Below are positions 1-13,715 of a stretch of DNA of 64,000 nt, piece by piece. This DNA comes from Paramecium sonneborni (taxonomy: Eukaryota; Ciliophora; Oligohymenophorea; Peniculida; Parameciidae). The stretch is from NCBI GenBank assembly GCA_905182985.1, contig CAJJDN010000045.1:239206-303205 (forward strand), read 5' to 3'. The position numbers were made by a program, and so were the translations under genes. Position 1 is the stretch's first letter. Every line of letters starts with the position of its first letter. A model generated the notes under the pieces. It ran no database searches. It saw only the letters and a program-made list of their open reading frames with translations, and was not told the origin of the DNA.

Positions 1-3000
1 TGTTTATTTGCTAATTTCTAATATTCATTCTTCCAAAACTAAGCATTTTCTTATTCTAATTCATTCTTCAAATCTACTATTTACTGTCTATTCTCTTGAT
101 CTTTTAATTTTAGATCATTTAATTAATTTTAAAGAGATTCATTTTATTTTTCGTTGATGTCCTTTTATTATTATAAAAGTTTTATATCTCTTTATTAATT
201 ATCATTTTAATCTTATAACTAAATCAAATTTTATTTCAATTCTTCTATATTCTCTTAATTTTATTTTTGTTTTATTAAAGAATTTTAATACTATTATTGT
301 AATTCAGATAGTGCTTATTAAGCTTCTTCTTTTGTCATCTTTAAAATATCTTCTTCTTTATGTTAAGGTTGAGAACTTTATTTATGATCTAATAAATCAT
401 GATATTTATCATTCCATAATTATGCATCTGTAATAGCATCTTTTAATTTTTATTTAGTTTCAGTAAGTTCTCCAATTAATTAAGGGATTTCAGTTTCGAT
501 TTAATGTTATTAGATATGATTTTATTCTTCTAATTCATGAATTTGTTTTGTTTATTATAATAATTTCTCTTATTGTCCATTTGGAGTTAAGTTTTATGAT
601 TATAATTCTAAAAGTTCTTAATATTAACCTTTAGCTTTTTCTAATTATTTCTTAAGTAATTCAATTTCATTTTATAATTATTATTGTAGTTGAATTTGTT
701 CATCTTATTTTAGATCATCATGAATATCAATTAGTTATTTAGTCTTTTAGGTTAATTAACTTTGTAAGGCTAATTATTCTTATTAAACTTAATCTAATTT
801 ATTTTGTAGCATTCTTAGATCAGATTATAATTATTGTTTTTCTGACATTAAGCCTACTATTTATTATTCATTCACTCCATTTCCAATCATATCTTAAAAC
901 TTTTATAAATCATCTTTTCTTTATTATTATAATTCTTCTATTTATTGATTAAGAGCTTAATTAGTTTATTGCAATTGACTGATTTATAATGCTTTTTATG
1001 GATCAGTTTAAAATTGAATAGATCCTGAAGATGCCACTGGTTTTGGAATTTGTTCAGATAATATATCTTACAATTACTTTTACATTTATAATAATTAGTC
1101 TTAAAGATCTAATTTTGTGGCTTTTAATTCATCGTTTTCCTTTTATAATTCATTTTGTTCATCTAACTAAGTTTACAACAATTCATTTTGTTTTTTAAGA
1201 TCTTGAATTATTTCTGTTTAATTTCCTTCATCTTTTTAAATGTTTTAAGGACCTACTTATTTTTAACTTGGAAATTATATTGGAATATCTTCTCCATGTT
1301 TATTTGCTAATTTCTAATATTCATTCTTCCAAAACTAAGCATTTTCTTATTCTAATTCATTCTTCAAATCTACTATTTACTGTCTATTCTCTTGATCTTT
1401 TAATTTTAGATCATTTAATTAATTTTAAAGAGATTCATTTTATTTTTCGTTGATGTCCTTTTATTATTATAAAAGTTTTATATCTCTTTATTAATTATCA
1501 TTTTAATCTTATAACTAAATCAAATTTTATTTCAATTCTTCTATATTCTCTTAATTTTATTTTTGTTTTATTAAAGAATTTTAATACTATTATTGTAATT
1601 CAGATAGTGCTTATTAAGCTTCTTCTTTTGTCATCTTTAAAATATCTTCTTCTTTATGTTAAGGTTGAGAACTTTATTTATGATCTAATAAATCATGATA
1701 TTTATCATTCCATAATTATGCATCTGTAATAGCATCTTTTAATTTTTATTTAGTTTCAGTAAGTTCTCCAATTAATTAAGGGATTTCAGTTTCGATTTAA
1801 TGTTATTAGATATGATTTTATTCTTCTAATTCATGAATTTGTTTTGTTTATTATAATAATTTCTCTTATTGTCCATTTGGAGTTAAGTTTTATGATTATA
1901 ATTCTAAAAGTTCTTAATATTAACCTTTAGCTTTTTCTAATTATTTCTTAAGTAATTCAATTTCATTTTATAATTATTATTGTAGTTGAATTTGTTCATC
2001 TTATTTTAGATCATCATGAATATCAATTAGTTATTTAGTCTTTTAGGTTAATTAACTTTGTAAGGCTAATTATTCTTATTAAACTTAATCTAATTTATTT
2101 TGTAGCATTCTTAGATCAGATTATAATTATTGTTTTTCTGACATTAAGCCTACTATTTATTATTCATTCACTCCATTTCCAATCATATCTTAAAACTTTT
2201 ATAAATCATCTTTTCTTTATTATTATAATTCTTCTATTTATTGATTAAGAGCTTAATTAGTTTATTGCAATTGACTGATTTATAATGCTTTTTATGGATC
2301 AGTTTAAAATTGAATAGATCCTGAAGATGCCACTGGTTTTGGAATTTGTTCAGATAATATATCTTACAATTACTTTTACATTTATAATAATTAGTCTTAA
2401 AGATCTAATTTTGTGGCTTTTAATTCATCGTTTTCCTTTTATAATTCATTTTGTTCATCTAACTAAGTTTACAACAATTCATTTTGTTTTTTAAGATCTT
2501 GAATTATTTCTGTTTAATTTCCTTCATCTTTTTAAATGTTTTAAGGACCTACTTATTTTTAACTTGGAAATTATATTGGAATATCTTCTCCATGTTTATT
2601 TGCTAATTTCTAATATTCATTCTTCCAAAACTAAGCATTTTCTTATTCTAATTCATTCTTCAAATCTACTATTTACTGTCTATTCTCTTGATCTTTTAAT
2701 TTTAGATCATTTAATTAATTTTAAAGAGATTCATTTTATTTTTCGTTGATGTCCTTTTATTATTATAAAAGTTTTATATCTCTTTATTAATTATCATTTT
2801 AATCTTATAACTAAATCAAATTTTATTTCAATTCTTCTATATTCTCTTAATTTTATTTTTGTTTTATTAAAGAATTTTAATACTATTATTGTAATTCAGA
2901 TAGTGCTTATTAAGCTTCTTCTTTTGTCATCTTTAAAATATCTTCTTCTTTATGTTAAGGTTGAGAACTTTATTTATGATCTAATAAATCATGATATTTA

Positions 3001-5264
3001 TCATTCCATAATTATGCATCTGTAATAGCATCTTTTAATTTTTATTTAGTTTCAGTAAGTTCTCCAATTAATTAAGGGATTTCAGTTTCGATTTAATGTT
3101 ATTAGATATGATTTTATTCTTCTAATTCATGAATTTGTTTTGTTTATTATAATAATTTCTCTTATTGTCCATTTGGAGTTAAGTTTTATGATTATAATTC
3201 TAAAAGTTCTTAATATTAACCTTTAGCTTTTTCTAATTATTTCTTAAGTAATTCAATTTCATTTTATAATTATTATTGTAGTTGAATTTGTTCATCTTAT
3301 TTTAGATCATCATGAATATCAATTAGTTATTTAGTCTTTTAGGTTAATTAACTTTGTAAGGCTAATTATTCTTATTAAACTTAATCTAATTTATTTTGTA
3401 GCATTCTTAGATCAGATTATAATTATTGTTTTTCTGACATTAAGCCTACTATTTATTATTCATTCACTCCATTTCCAATCATATCTTAAAACTTTTATAA
3501 ATCATCTTTTCTTTATTATTATAATTCTTCTATTTATTGATTAAGAGCTTAATTAGTTTATTGCAATTGACTGATTTATAATGCTTTTTATGGATCAGTT
3601 TAAAATTGAATAGATCCTGAAGATGCCACTGGTTTTGGAATTTGTTCAGATAATATATCTTACAATTACTTTTACATTTATAATAATTAGTCTTAAAGAT
3701 CTAATTTTGTGGCTTTTAATTCATCGTTTTCCTTTTATAATTCATTTTGTTCATCTAACTAAGTTTACAACAATTCATTTTGTTTTTTAAGATCTTGAAT
3801 TATTTCTGTTTAATTTCCTTCATCTTTTTAAATGTTTTAAGGACCTACTTATTTTTAACTTGGAAATTATATTGGAATATCTTCTCCATGTTTATTTGCT
3901 AATTTCTAATATTCATTCTTCCAAAACTAAGCATTTTCTTATTCTAATTCATTCTTCAAATCTACTATTTACTGTCTATTCTCTTGATCTTTTAATTTTA
4001 GATCATTTAATTAATTTTAAAGAGATTCATTTTATTTTTCGTTGATGTCCTTTTATTATTATAAAAGTTTTATATCTCTTTATTAATTATCATTTTAATC
4101 TTATAACTAAATCAAATTTTATTTCAATTCTTCTATATTCTCTTAATTTTATTTTTGTTTTATTAAAGAATTTTAATACTATTATTGTAATTCAGATAGT
4201 GCTTATTAAGCTTCTTCTTTTGTCATCTTTAAAATATCTTCTTCTTTATGTTAAGGTTGAGAACTTTATTTATGATCTAATAAATCATGATATTTATCAT
4301 TCCATAATTATGCATCTGTAATAGCATCTTTTAATTTTTATTTAGTTTCAGTAAGTTCTCCAATTAATTAAGGGATTTCAGTTTCGATTTAATGTTATTA
4401 GATATGATTTTATTCTTCTAATTCATGAATTTGTTTTGTTTATTATAATAATTTCTCTTATTGTCCATTTGGAGTTAAGTTTTATGATTATAATTCTAAA
4501 AGTTCTTAATATTAACCTTTAGCTTTTTCTAATTATTTCTTAAGTAATTCAATTTCATTTTATAATTATTATTGTAGTTGAATTTGTTCATCTTATTTTA
4601 GATCATCATGAATATCAATTAGTTATTTAGTCTTTTAGGTTAATTAACTTTGTAAGGCTAATTATTCTTATTAAACTTAATCTAATTTATTTTGTAGCAT
4701 TCTTAGATCAGATTATAATTATTGTTTTTCTGACATTAAGCCTACTATTTATTATTCATTCACTCCATTTCCAATCATATCTTAAAACTTTTATAAATCA
4801 TCTTTTCTTTATTATTATAATTCTTCTATTTATTGATTAAGAGCTTAATTAGTTTATTGCAATTGACTGATTTATAATGCTTTTTATGGATCAGTTTAAA
4901 ATTGAATAGATCCTGAAGATGCCACTGGTTTTGGAATTTGTTCAGATAATATATCTTACAATTACTTTTACATTTATAATAATTAGTCTTAAAGATCTAA
5001 TTTTGTGGCTTTTAATTCATCGTTTTCCTATTATAATTCATTTTATCCATCTAACTAAGTTTACAATAATTCATTTTATTTTTTAAGATCTTGAATTATT
5101 TCTGTTTAATTTCCTTCATCTTTTTAAATGTTTTAAGAACCTACTTATTTTTAACTTGGAAATTATATTGGAATATCTTCTCCATGTTTATTTGCTAATT
5201 TCTAATATTCATTCTTCCAAAACTAAGCATTTTCTTATTCTAATTCATTCTTCAAATCTACTAT
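1..5264. repeat. In-frame tandem array, unit 1296 bp, about 4 copies
   Basis: The sequence repeats with a period of exactly 1296 bp (432 codons), so the reading frame is kept. Copies agree base for base over most of the array. Changes appear only in the last copy, near 5029-5140 (about half a dozen substitutions). Similarity ends abruptly at about 5264. The array runs off the left edge, so the true copy number is unknown. Near-zero divergence, silent sites included, points to very recent expansion or gene conversion, or to an assembly choice in a repeat. Confidence 0.97.
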
Positions 5265-8200
5265 TAATTATCTTTATTTAAAGTCTAAATCTTTTAATTC
5301 TTCGATTTAGGCCTTTTATGAATCGTTTTATTATTATTATATCTAATCCTTTTAATTTAGTAAATCTTTTTCTCGTTATAGGCTATCCTATTCATCTTAT
5401 AATTTCAATAATTAATTTTATTACTAAAGCATAGCTAATTGTGAAGCCTCTAATTATTAATCTTATTATTATTATTTTATTATTAATTATTACAAGGCTT
5501 ATTGTAATTATTCTTAATTCATTGATTTAATAGCCTATTCATCTATTATTGCTTATGCAAAATTAGGTCTTTCCTCCAATAGTATTTAATGTTTATTTTT
5601 CCATAAATTAACTTCCTCCTCAGCATGCTTTAATTTTAATTAGGTTTCTTCAAGTTTTCCCATCATTTATGGTAAATTTTGTTCTATCTAATTTTATAAT
5701 TTTTGTATTTCTTCTTCCTATTTATGTATTATATTAATTTATTATTAAATCTCCTCTTTTTATCCATTAGGTGTTAATGCTTATGATTAATTTTCAAGTA
5801 ATTCTTGATATTACTCTTTTTATTGTTCCAGTTGTTTTAGAAGTAGATCTATTTATGTTTAAAGATCCTGTAATTTGATATTAGTATTTTTTGAGTTTTA
5901 CTCATCATATAAATCCATAAGTTATTGGTTTTTTTCAAGTAATTAACTCTATAAGATTATTTAGGATTATTGTAATTAATCAATTTGATTTTCTAAAATT
6001 CTAATTTTTTGCTGTAGCTATTACTTTTCAGATATTAATGATACGATTTATTTTCCTTCAGGTCCAGTTCCAATTATCTTTTCAAAATTCTATAAATCTT
6101 CTTTTCTCTCTGCTTCGATATCTGTAAGTTATTTTTTTAATTGTTAATTTTCTTATTATAGTTAGCTTACCTAAAGAGCTTTCGTAGGATCTAGCTATGA
6201 ATAACTATCTCCTTTTTATGGTAATTAACCAGAAAATAATTAATTCAATGTATTTTGTGCATTTAATAGCTCAGTTTGTAATTATAGTTTGCTTGATTTT
6301 AATTGCTCATTTTCTGAAGAAATCTACTGGTATTCATTACTTTATTATTATAAAATTGTTATCTAAGATTATAAAGAATTAATTATTTCGTTATTATTCT
6401 TGTCATCATCTTATTATATTTTTCCTTGTTATGGAGGCATTTTAGAAGGATCCTTTATGTCTAATTAGCTGTACAATTTTTGATATTCTTGTTTCCAGAA
6501 GTCTCCATTAGATTCAGCTAATTCATTTTTAAGTTTCAAGATTTCTTCATCTTTTGCCTGAATTAATTACATTTACTCATTTAATTCATTTTTATTTTCA
6601 TTTAATTATTGTTCAGTTAATTATAATTTTTATTCAAGTAAGTTTTTTTGTTTGCTTAAATCACTCATTTCTTCTGAAATTTATGTTTGACGAGTTAAGT
6701 TTTACTTTTATTGCTCTATTAATTGTTTTATTTATGCTTCTTAATTTTAATTTTTCATTTATAATTCAGACAAATTTTGATTTTCTTCATTTTATTATTA
6801 CTCTTGCAATTCTATAGGTTTTTTATTTAATAAATTTTAATATCTTTCATTTAAAAGTTGTGCTTCATTTAATTAATCATTATACTTTAATTAAAACTCT
6901 TTTAGCTACCCTTACAATTAAGGAATAGTACTTTCAATTTCCTATTATTTTTCTTAAAGTACCTATTCTAATTCATGGATTAATTTTGCATTTTAAAGAA
7001 GTTTTTCCTTCTGTCCATTTGGAGTTAGATTTTAAGATTGAATTTCTAAGATTTCTTAATATTATTCCTTTATTTTATTCAGCTAGGCTTTTAATTATTC
7101 TATTTCTTTTTATTTTTCTTATAGGAGGACTTTTTATTCATCCTAAGGCAAAGTTTAATGCAATTCAATTAGTTATTTGTTTTTATCAACTAATTATTCT
7201 TATAATTAAATCGACTCTTGCTAAACTTTATCAATTTAGTTTTATAATTATCTGATTTCTGATTAAAAATCTTACTTTTGTCGATATAAGGCAACTATCT
7301 ATTGCTGATTTACTCCATTTCCAATCATATCTTAAAATTATTTTAGATCTTCTCTCTTTTCATCCTCTATTTAAGAAATTTAATTTTTAAGATTTTAATT
7401 TTCTTGAGTTAATTAACTAATTTTTAAGTTTTTTTCAGGATCAGTTTAAAAATGAAGATTTTAATTTTCAATGGTTTCTGATTTAATTTGAACATTTTAT
7501 AATTTATTGATTTAATTTTATTTCTGTAACAATTAATCCTATAGTTCAAGTTTTTCTTTTCTTAAATTTTCATTCTCTAATCGAAAGTCAGATAACTAAA
7601 TAATTTCTCTTTCATTCTGCAGCTTTTCGAAATTTAGCTAATTAATTTAATCCTTCAAAGCCTCTACATTCTCGACTTGATTTGCTTCCTAATCTTTGCT
7701 TTTTTATGCTTCCTCTTATTCTGCTTTCTATTCGATTATTCTTTGAGATTCTGCATTTTATTTATTTCCTCTTTAGTCATTTTGATTTTCTTTGTAATTT
7801 TAAAATTCCTACTTGAGATTTTCTTCTTTTTTTCTATACTCTGCTATCTAATTTTATTAATCTTTAACTTATTCCTATAAAATATTTTGCAACTGTTCAG
7901 CTAAATTTTTTTCTCTTTACAAACTATCTATTTCATCTTTTGCTTATTGCAATTTTTATAATTCTATTACAATTTATTCCTTCTCTTATTCTAAATTCTG
8001 CATCGTATTTTGAAGTTCTAGATTTTGTTTTTTTAATTATTGTGCTTCAACTTAGGATATTTCTGATTATTCTTCTAACTTTTGGTTCTCAGGTTGTTTC
8101 CTCATAAGTAAATCTTAATATCTTTTAGCTTAAATTTGAGCATCATTTTAAGCTGCCTATAACTCTTACAAAGCCTAGGTCAATTACCCTTATAATTTAG

Positions 8201-10716
8201 GTACTTCTATTTCTAATTCCTATTGAAGATTTAATATCTAATTTTATTAATCATGAATACTAGATTACTACTATAAAACTTTCTCTTTCAATCCATTTGG
8301 AGTCATATTTTATTAAGCTGTTTCTAAAAGCTCTAAATATTATTATTTGGCTTATTATAACTAATTTTATAATTAATTAAGTAAATCATCCTATTCTTCT
8401 TTTTATTAAATATCAACTTATTATTAATTCTATGCATCTTAAAACTATAACTCTTTTGTTTTTTTTATTAATTCGGCTTATAATACTATGTATTTTTACT
8501 ATAGCTCATCAATCTAATTTTATTAATCTCTTATTTATTTTTGCAAATCCTACCTATCTGCCATCAAAGCTACTATTTATTATTCTTAAACACCATTACC
8601 AATCATATCTTAAAACTCTTTCAAGTCAGCTTATCTTTATTATTCAATTGCTTATATTTCAGTTTTTAATTTTTAATTAACTTATTCTAACTAACTTATC
8701 TTTAATATTTTTTCAGAATCGACTTAGATACCCTGTTAACTAATTGGGTTTTAAGATTAAATTCTTTATTAAGAAGTCATATTATTTAATTCTTCTTAAA
8801 TCTGAATAATTTAATTTTATAATTCTAAATTTCTATTTTTCAAAATGTCAATTTAATGCTATTGAAGATCTTACTTTTTATTTTTTTCGATTAAAATAGG
8901 ATCACATAATTAAACTTTTAGACTCTCAACTGATTAAGGTTATTAAGGTTGATTTTGCTCCAATGTTTAAATCTACTATTTTAATTTTGTCTTCTCTTCG
9001 TTATTTACTTATAACTGTTATATTAAATCTTAAATTTATTTTTCTAACTCTTTATTTTTCAACACTAACTAATTTTATTAAATTTCTAAATTCTGGTTAT
9101 TCTTTTTTAATTCTGATTATTATTCAATTTATTTTATTGCTTGGTCATGTAACTTTTCTTACTCAAAATCAACTTAATTTTATAGTTTTTGAATTTCTTA
9201 TTTCAGTAGAACAATTTCAGAAAACTATTCTTAATTCTTTTTAATTTCTTTCAATAGTTTTTACTCTACACTTTCAGGTTATAAGTTTTAATTATTTTTA
9301 CCAATTTCATCCTCAAACTTTTACTTCCAATACTAAATTTATTCAAGAAATCCTTATTTTTCTTATTCTAATTAACTTAATCTGTCTTAATTGTCTCTAA
9401 ACTGACTTAATGCATTTTAAAATTCGTCCCTCGATTGTTAAGGAAACAACTCAGAAATTCCTTGTCTTTATTAAGTTTAGATTGAATCTTAAACATTAGG
9501 ATGGATAATCGAGACCCTTTGAGGAACACTTACATTTGTATTATAAGTATGATGTCTAGTTGGAGAAACTCTAATTGGGCTAATATATTTTATTGGAGTC
9601 AAAACTCGAATACTACCATTAGACCTTTCGACAGAATATCTAACAGGGGAACCTCTTAATTTAGTATTATTTCCAATTAATTTTAAATCTTCATTTTTTA
9701 GTCTAACTAATGAATTCAACAGAGAAATTTATTTTATTATTGTAGGTACACTATGAAGATCGAGTTAGAGATGCTCAATATGTGTCATTATTTTTGAAAA
9801 TACTTCTTCAGAGGACAATGATGGAGATTATGATCTTGCTTATAAAGGACTTTAATTATTTAAGATTCTTCTCACTGCTTTAGGTGTTTCATATCTTTTT
9901 AAGGCTTCAATATCTTGATTTAATGATGTCAAATAAATTTAGAGTTACTAAATCTCTACTTCATAGTCATCTTGATCCTTATCTATTTTTTATAAAAGTT
10001 TATTATGAGAATTTATTAATTCTGCCAACATAGTTAAAGCATTAGCATATTTATTCTGAATCAAATTACCATTTCTATATTAGGAAATTCCATTTTGAAG
10101 ATTGCTTAAAGCATTTTATATATGTTCTGGTAATTGCTCATTCTTTGAAAAAGATGGTTAATCTAACTTTTTTATAGATGAACCTTCCTATTTGATTTCA
10201 AGTTGATTAAGGCCTAATAAATAAGATAATTTAGACTCAAGTAATTTATTTTCTTCTTATAACTTTTTTATCTCTTCCAATTTATTCGATTGATCCTAAA
10301 TTAAAAATCTTAAATACTTTATTTATGTTTTCCTATTGATTCGCCTATCTTAAATAAGAATTTAATTTCTCTCTTGCTAATTTTTCCTTTTGTTGTAATT
10401 CATTAATTTCTTATTTTTAACTTGATATTTCAAGAAGTAATACTTATTCTCTTTCCTGATGTTATTATCTTCATTAAATAAAATCATACATATTGTTTTT
10501 CATAGCGTTTCTTTTTCTATCTAATTCAAGTAATACACAATTTAATCTTTGTATTTCAAATCCCATTAAGACTTTTTCCATCTTCATACTAATTAAACTA
10601 TCCAAAAGAGTCTGTTATTAAGATGTTTAAGGAACAACTTAAATGATTGGTGAAACAGCTCTTTAAGGAGAACGCATTTAAAATGGTTATGGATTTTATA
10701 TTGATCTTCCTCTCAT
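1..10716 (-). CDS. Giant Gln-rich coiled-coil repeat protein (3' end outside window)
   Basis: The minus-strand frame stays free of TGA from the ATG at 10714-10716 to the left window edge, giving at least 3,560 residues. One 34-nt intron (10456-10489) joins the N-terminal exon to the rest. Upstream TTG-started frames are only parts of this ORF. The N-terminus is Ser/Pro-rich (starts MRGRSIQNPQPFQ), then heptad coiled coil begins. A basic Ser/Pro linker (around RVSPTRHH, near 9550) precedes the repeat domain. The rest is Gln/Glu/Leu/Lys coiled coil, with about four near-identical 432-residue units at the C-terminal side and about three diverged ones before them. Each unit carries a short non-helical break (IPKPVASSGS). 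A cytoskeletal, basal-body or cortical scaffold is an inference from shape alone; no enzyme motif is visible. Confidence 0.85.
5265..9000. repeat. Diverged copies of the 1296-bp coiled-coil unit
   Basis: Landmarks of the array recur here in altered form. The stretch 'tccaatcatatc' of the array (e.g. near 4770) has counterparts near 6067, 7321 and 8599, spaced about 1250-1300 bp apart. The frame is still open on the minus strand. These look like older units of the same expansion, with indels in multiples of three. Confidence 0.7.
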
Positions 10717-11169
10717 TTCAAATTTCAAATTTATTTAATATTAATATCTGATCGTTATTGTTTCCTACAAAACCAAAAACAAAGGATTCCACAGATACTG
10801 AATAAATAATGCCTGATTTTAGGTGAAGCAACGACTTAGCTATATGAAGGATATAAACTTTAAACATATAATAATAATAAGACTTAAACTCATTTTCATT
10901 CACCTTGCTGGATGAAAATATTTAATAATTTAAATATAGCGAGGCTTTTGAATTTAAAGTAACTTAGACCTCTCCATAAAATATACACAGAACTAGGTAG
11001 AATGTATATGTCAGATTATAAAATGTTTCTACACAATTAATCGGTTTCGATAAAATGATAAAGTTCGAATACCACTTCTGAATTCTTGTAAATCATCTAT
11101 AGTATCATTCTATAGAGCCAAGTATCCGTAATCTGATATCTAGACGTCGGCTCCAAATTTCCTTGCACA

Positions 11170-12930
11170 TAACCAGATTTAACCCTAGAAATTTTGAGTT
11201 ATAGTTGGTTTATTTTGCATATCTATTTATTTTCTAAATTTTTACATTATAATGCCTTACCTGGCTACTTCTATGAATATGTTCCTCATCAACATACTTT
11301 TCAATCTTTATTTCCCAATAGTGTCTTTCTGATTTCAATGCCAGAGTTCCCAAAACATTTTGATAATCTGATTATCGTTTTTTATTTGCTAAAAATTGTT
11401 GTTTGGCGGTGCCAAACTTGAACCTTTTTTAATTGGATCCCATGTTAAGTTCATTTCTGCTAAAAATAACAGTAAGGAAAAATCTTTTAAACCTACTTCT
11501 GATAGTTTAATTTCTGTCTCCTTCAGTTCGTTTAGTCAATCATTGGATGAATAAGCTTAATATTCTGAAGCATTTTTTATTTTATCCAATCACATCAATA
11601 AAAAAAGATCTTAGATACTCAAACGTAAGAGTGATATGAAGAATTGCTAAATAGAAATACCTTTAACCAAAAAAAGTTTTACCAAGAGAATATCACATAT
11701 TACATATAACTTTTACCATTCTTGTAATCTGGCCTAATGAAAAATCAACTGTAACTAGTCTCTAATCATTAGAATAATGATATGATATTTATATTAAGTT
11801 TCTAATTTCCTGGCGAAAACTAATGAGTCTTTAAAATCACAAGTTAATTTTTTCAAAATTGGAGCTTTTTTACTTTATGTTAATTTTCAACTGAGCGTTA
11901 TTAAAAAGAAAGAGAGTTTGAAAAATGTAAAGGATCCTCTACCATTTAAATTTAACTTTCGGCTTAAGGATATTGAGAAGATTATCGGGCTTGGTTTTTA
12001 AAGAAGTGGCAAATTAGGTTAAGCCTCGGGCACTTCGTTTAGTGAACTATAATTTTAAAATGTCAACCTAGAATTGAATTTACTTTTCTGATTTATTATT
12101 TTATTATTTCTCAACTTATTTTCTAATATTTCATCTTATTTTGGTTCATTTTCTTTCCTTATTTTTTATTTATGAAGGTACTGGTGAAATTATACAAGAA
12201 TAGATTGAATTCTCTTTTGATTGCTCCTTTTTTCATCTCAGATTATTCCTGCATTAATTCACATTAGGTCAAGCCATGATTTAATTAAATTTTCTCTTCA
12301 GCTATTAATTATTTCGAAGAGATCTAAAAGGGAGTTTTATTATTAATCCAATCCTGCAATCGTGTTTACAATTTTTTTTTTAATTTCGAAAGACTTTTAA
12401 GATAAATATTGTGATACAATCCATTTTTTCTTTTCAACTTTTTTTTTAAAATTATCTCTAAACTTAGAAGTTTCATCAACGCACTAATGATTTTTATTGA
12501 ATAGACAAAAAATATAAAAATTTTTAACCTTTGTATTAATTGAATTAGAAGGATTATATCTATTATAAAAAAATGCTTGTGAAAAAAATCATTAATTTTA
12601 GCAGTTAAAACATAAATCTCTAATTCTTTCATCCTCAGAAATACAATAATCATGACCGATTAGACTTCGACATTATTAACAATAAATCATTTAATCATCA
12701 TTTTCATTGCAGAGGCAAACTTAGCAAACTTCAGAAAATGAAGCACTTTCTATACTTTAAGAAGGTGTGTTTAAATAGTTTTCCTAAAATATACTTTCCT
12801 CTTAATCCGAACCACTTGATTAACCTTGGTTACTTTTCTTTTCTTAAAAATTCTCTGATCTTCGAATCCAAACTAAAATTCCATCTTAATTACAATATAA
12901 ATCATACTAAAAATTATGAATGTAATACAT
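11170..12930 (-). pseudogene. PHD finger / coiled-coil / SPRY protein, decayed
   Basis: From an ATG at 12928-12930 the minus strand encodes an N-terminal region and then a C4HC3 PHD-type finger (around 12610-12740: EVCQVC, MIYCQQC, H, YC, LCFNC). The same frame goes on through a TGA into charged coiled coil (FRDNFKKKVEKKKW) with further TGA codons near 12268-12330, and then across open stretches. Near 11310-11440 two overlapping frames give recognisable SPRY pieces: WDPIKKGSSLAPP and VLGTLALKSERHYWEIKI. The combination recalls PHD-SPRY proteins such as Ash2-type or TRIM-like proteins, but it is not intact: at least four in-frame TGAs and two frame changes that no GT-AG intron of normal size explains. 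The PHD part alone could still be a short gene. Function is unproven. Confidence 0.5.
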
Positions 12931-12972
12931 ATTAAAATGGTTATCTACATATTGGGCACTATAATTTTTTGA

Positions 12973-13634
12973 TCACAATCATTAATTAATCAAAACATAT
13001 TTAACAAAAAAGATGTTTACATTAAAGTTAGGATAAAGGGGAGGTTAGTTCTTCTAAACATATAGTGCATAATTGCTTATTGGGAGAGCAATTTTTTTGT
13101 TACGAGTTATTTTAATTTTACGAAAGATATAATTTGGAAGATTAATTCTCTAATTCTTCATCTTCAATGATTTTCCTATTCCTTCTTTTGTTATGCATAT
13201 AATTATGATTTAAAATTCTAAGTTATGAAAAAATAAAATTACTAATTTTAATTAAGTGCTCTAAAAATATTATTTATAAATGAAATTTAGTGCGTCTTTT
13301 ATGATTTGAAGTGTATTCATAACGTGTATTTTTACTCTTGAAAAAGTAAATTGCTTTATCACCCTACTATTACAAATCCTATAGACAATGAAGAAAAACA
13401 CAATTAATTAATCATATTTATGCAAAAATATTATACTTCTTTAACATTGAAAAAATATAAAATAGGTACTCAGATGTATTTTTAACATTTCCTATATAAA
13501 AAATAAGTTAATTTTAATATTTTTTTCTAAACCATCATATTCAATCTTCAATTAAATATATAAATTTACGAGATGCTTCTTCTATAAAAAAATCCGGTAA
13601 TTATTAATAAATATTTAATATATTCATTAACATT
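12973..13634. other. Intergenic, no gene seen
   Basis: AT-rich sequence with stop-broken frames and no domain. It lies between the PHD/SPRY remnant and the tRNA gene. Confidence 0.5.
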
Positions 13635-13705
13635 TCCGGTATAGTCTAGTGGTTAGGATATCAGGTTTTCACCCTGGGGACCCGGGTTCAATCCCCGGTA
13701 TCGGA
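13635..13705 (+). tRNA. tRNA-Glu (anticodon UUC)
   Basis: The 71-nt gene folds as a cloverleaf. The acceptor arms TCCGGTA and TATCGGA pair over seven positions with one G-T. The D-arm carries GGTTAGGAT. The anticodon stem is TCAGG/CCTGG with loop TTTTCAC, giving anticodon TTC. The T-arm contains GGTTCAATCC, which is also the B box. There is no intron and no encoded CCA. The sequence is close to the usual eukaryotic tRNA-Glu. In this code GAA/GAG are ordinary Glu codons, so this is not one of the TAA/TAG-reading glutamine tRNAs. Confidence 0.95.
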
Positions 13706-13709
13706 AAAA

Positions 13710-13715
13710 TTTTTT
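13710..13715 (+). terminator. RNA polymerase III T-run terminator
   Basis: Six T residues begin five bases after the tRNA 3' end, the normal pol III stop signal. Confidence 0.8.

Noticed and set aside
1..5264. CRISPR or satellite array
   Set aside because: The units are 1.3 kb, in-frame and protein-coding in a eukaryote.
1268..9244. Plus-strand ORFs inside the repeat region, including three identical 61-residue ones
   Set aside because: They are antisense shadows of the minus-strand Gln-rich coiled coil, where TAA/TAG are sense codons; their identity follows from the 1296-bp period.
10718..10903. 61-residue minus-strand ORF upstream of the giant gene
   Set aside because: No domain, AT-driven composition, and length expected by chance when only TGA stops.
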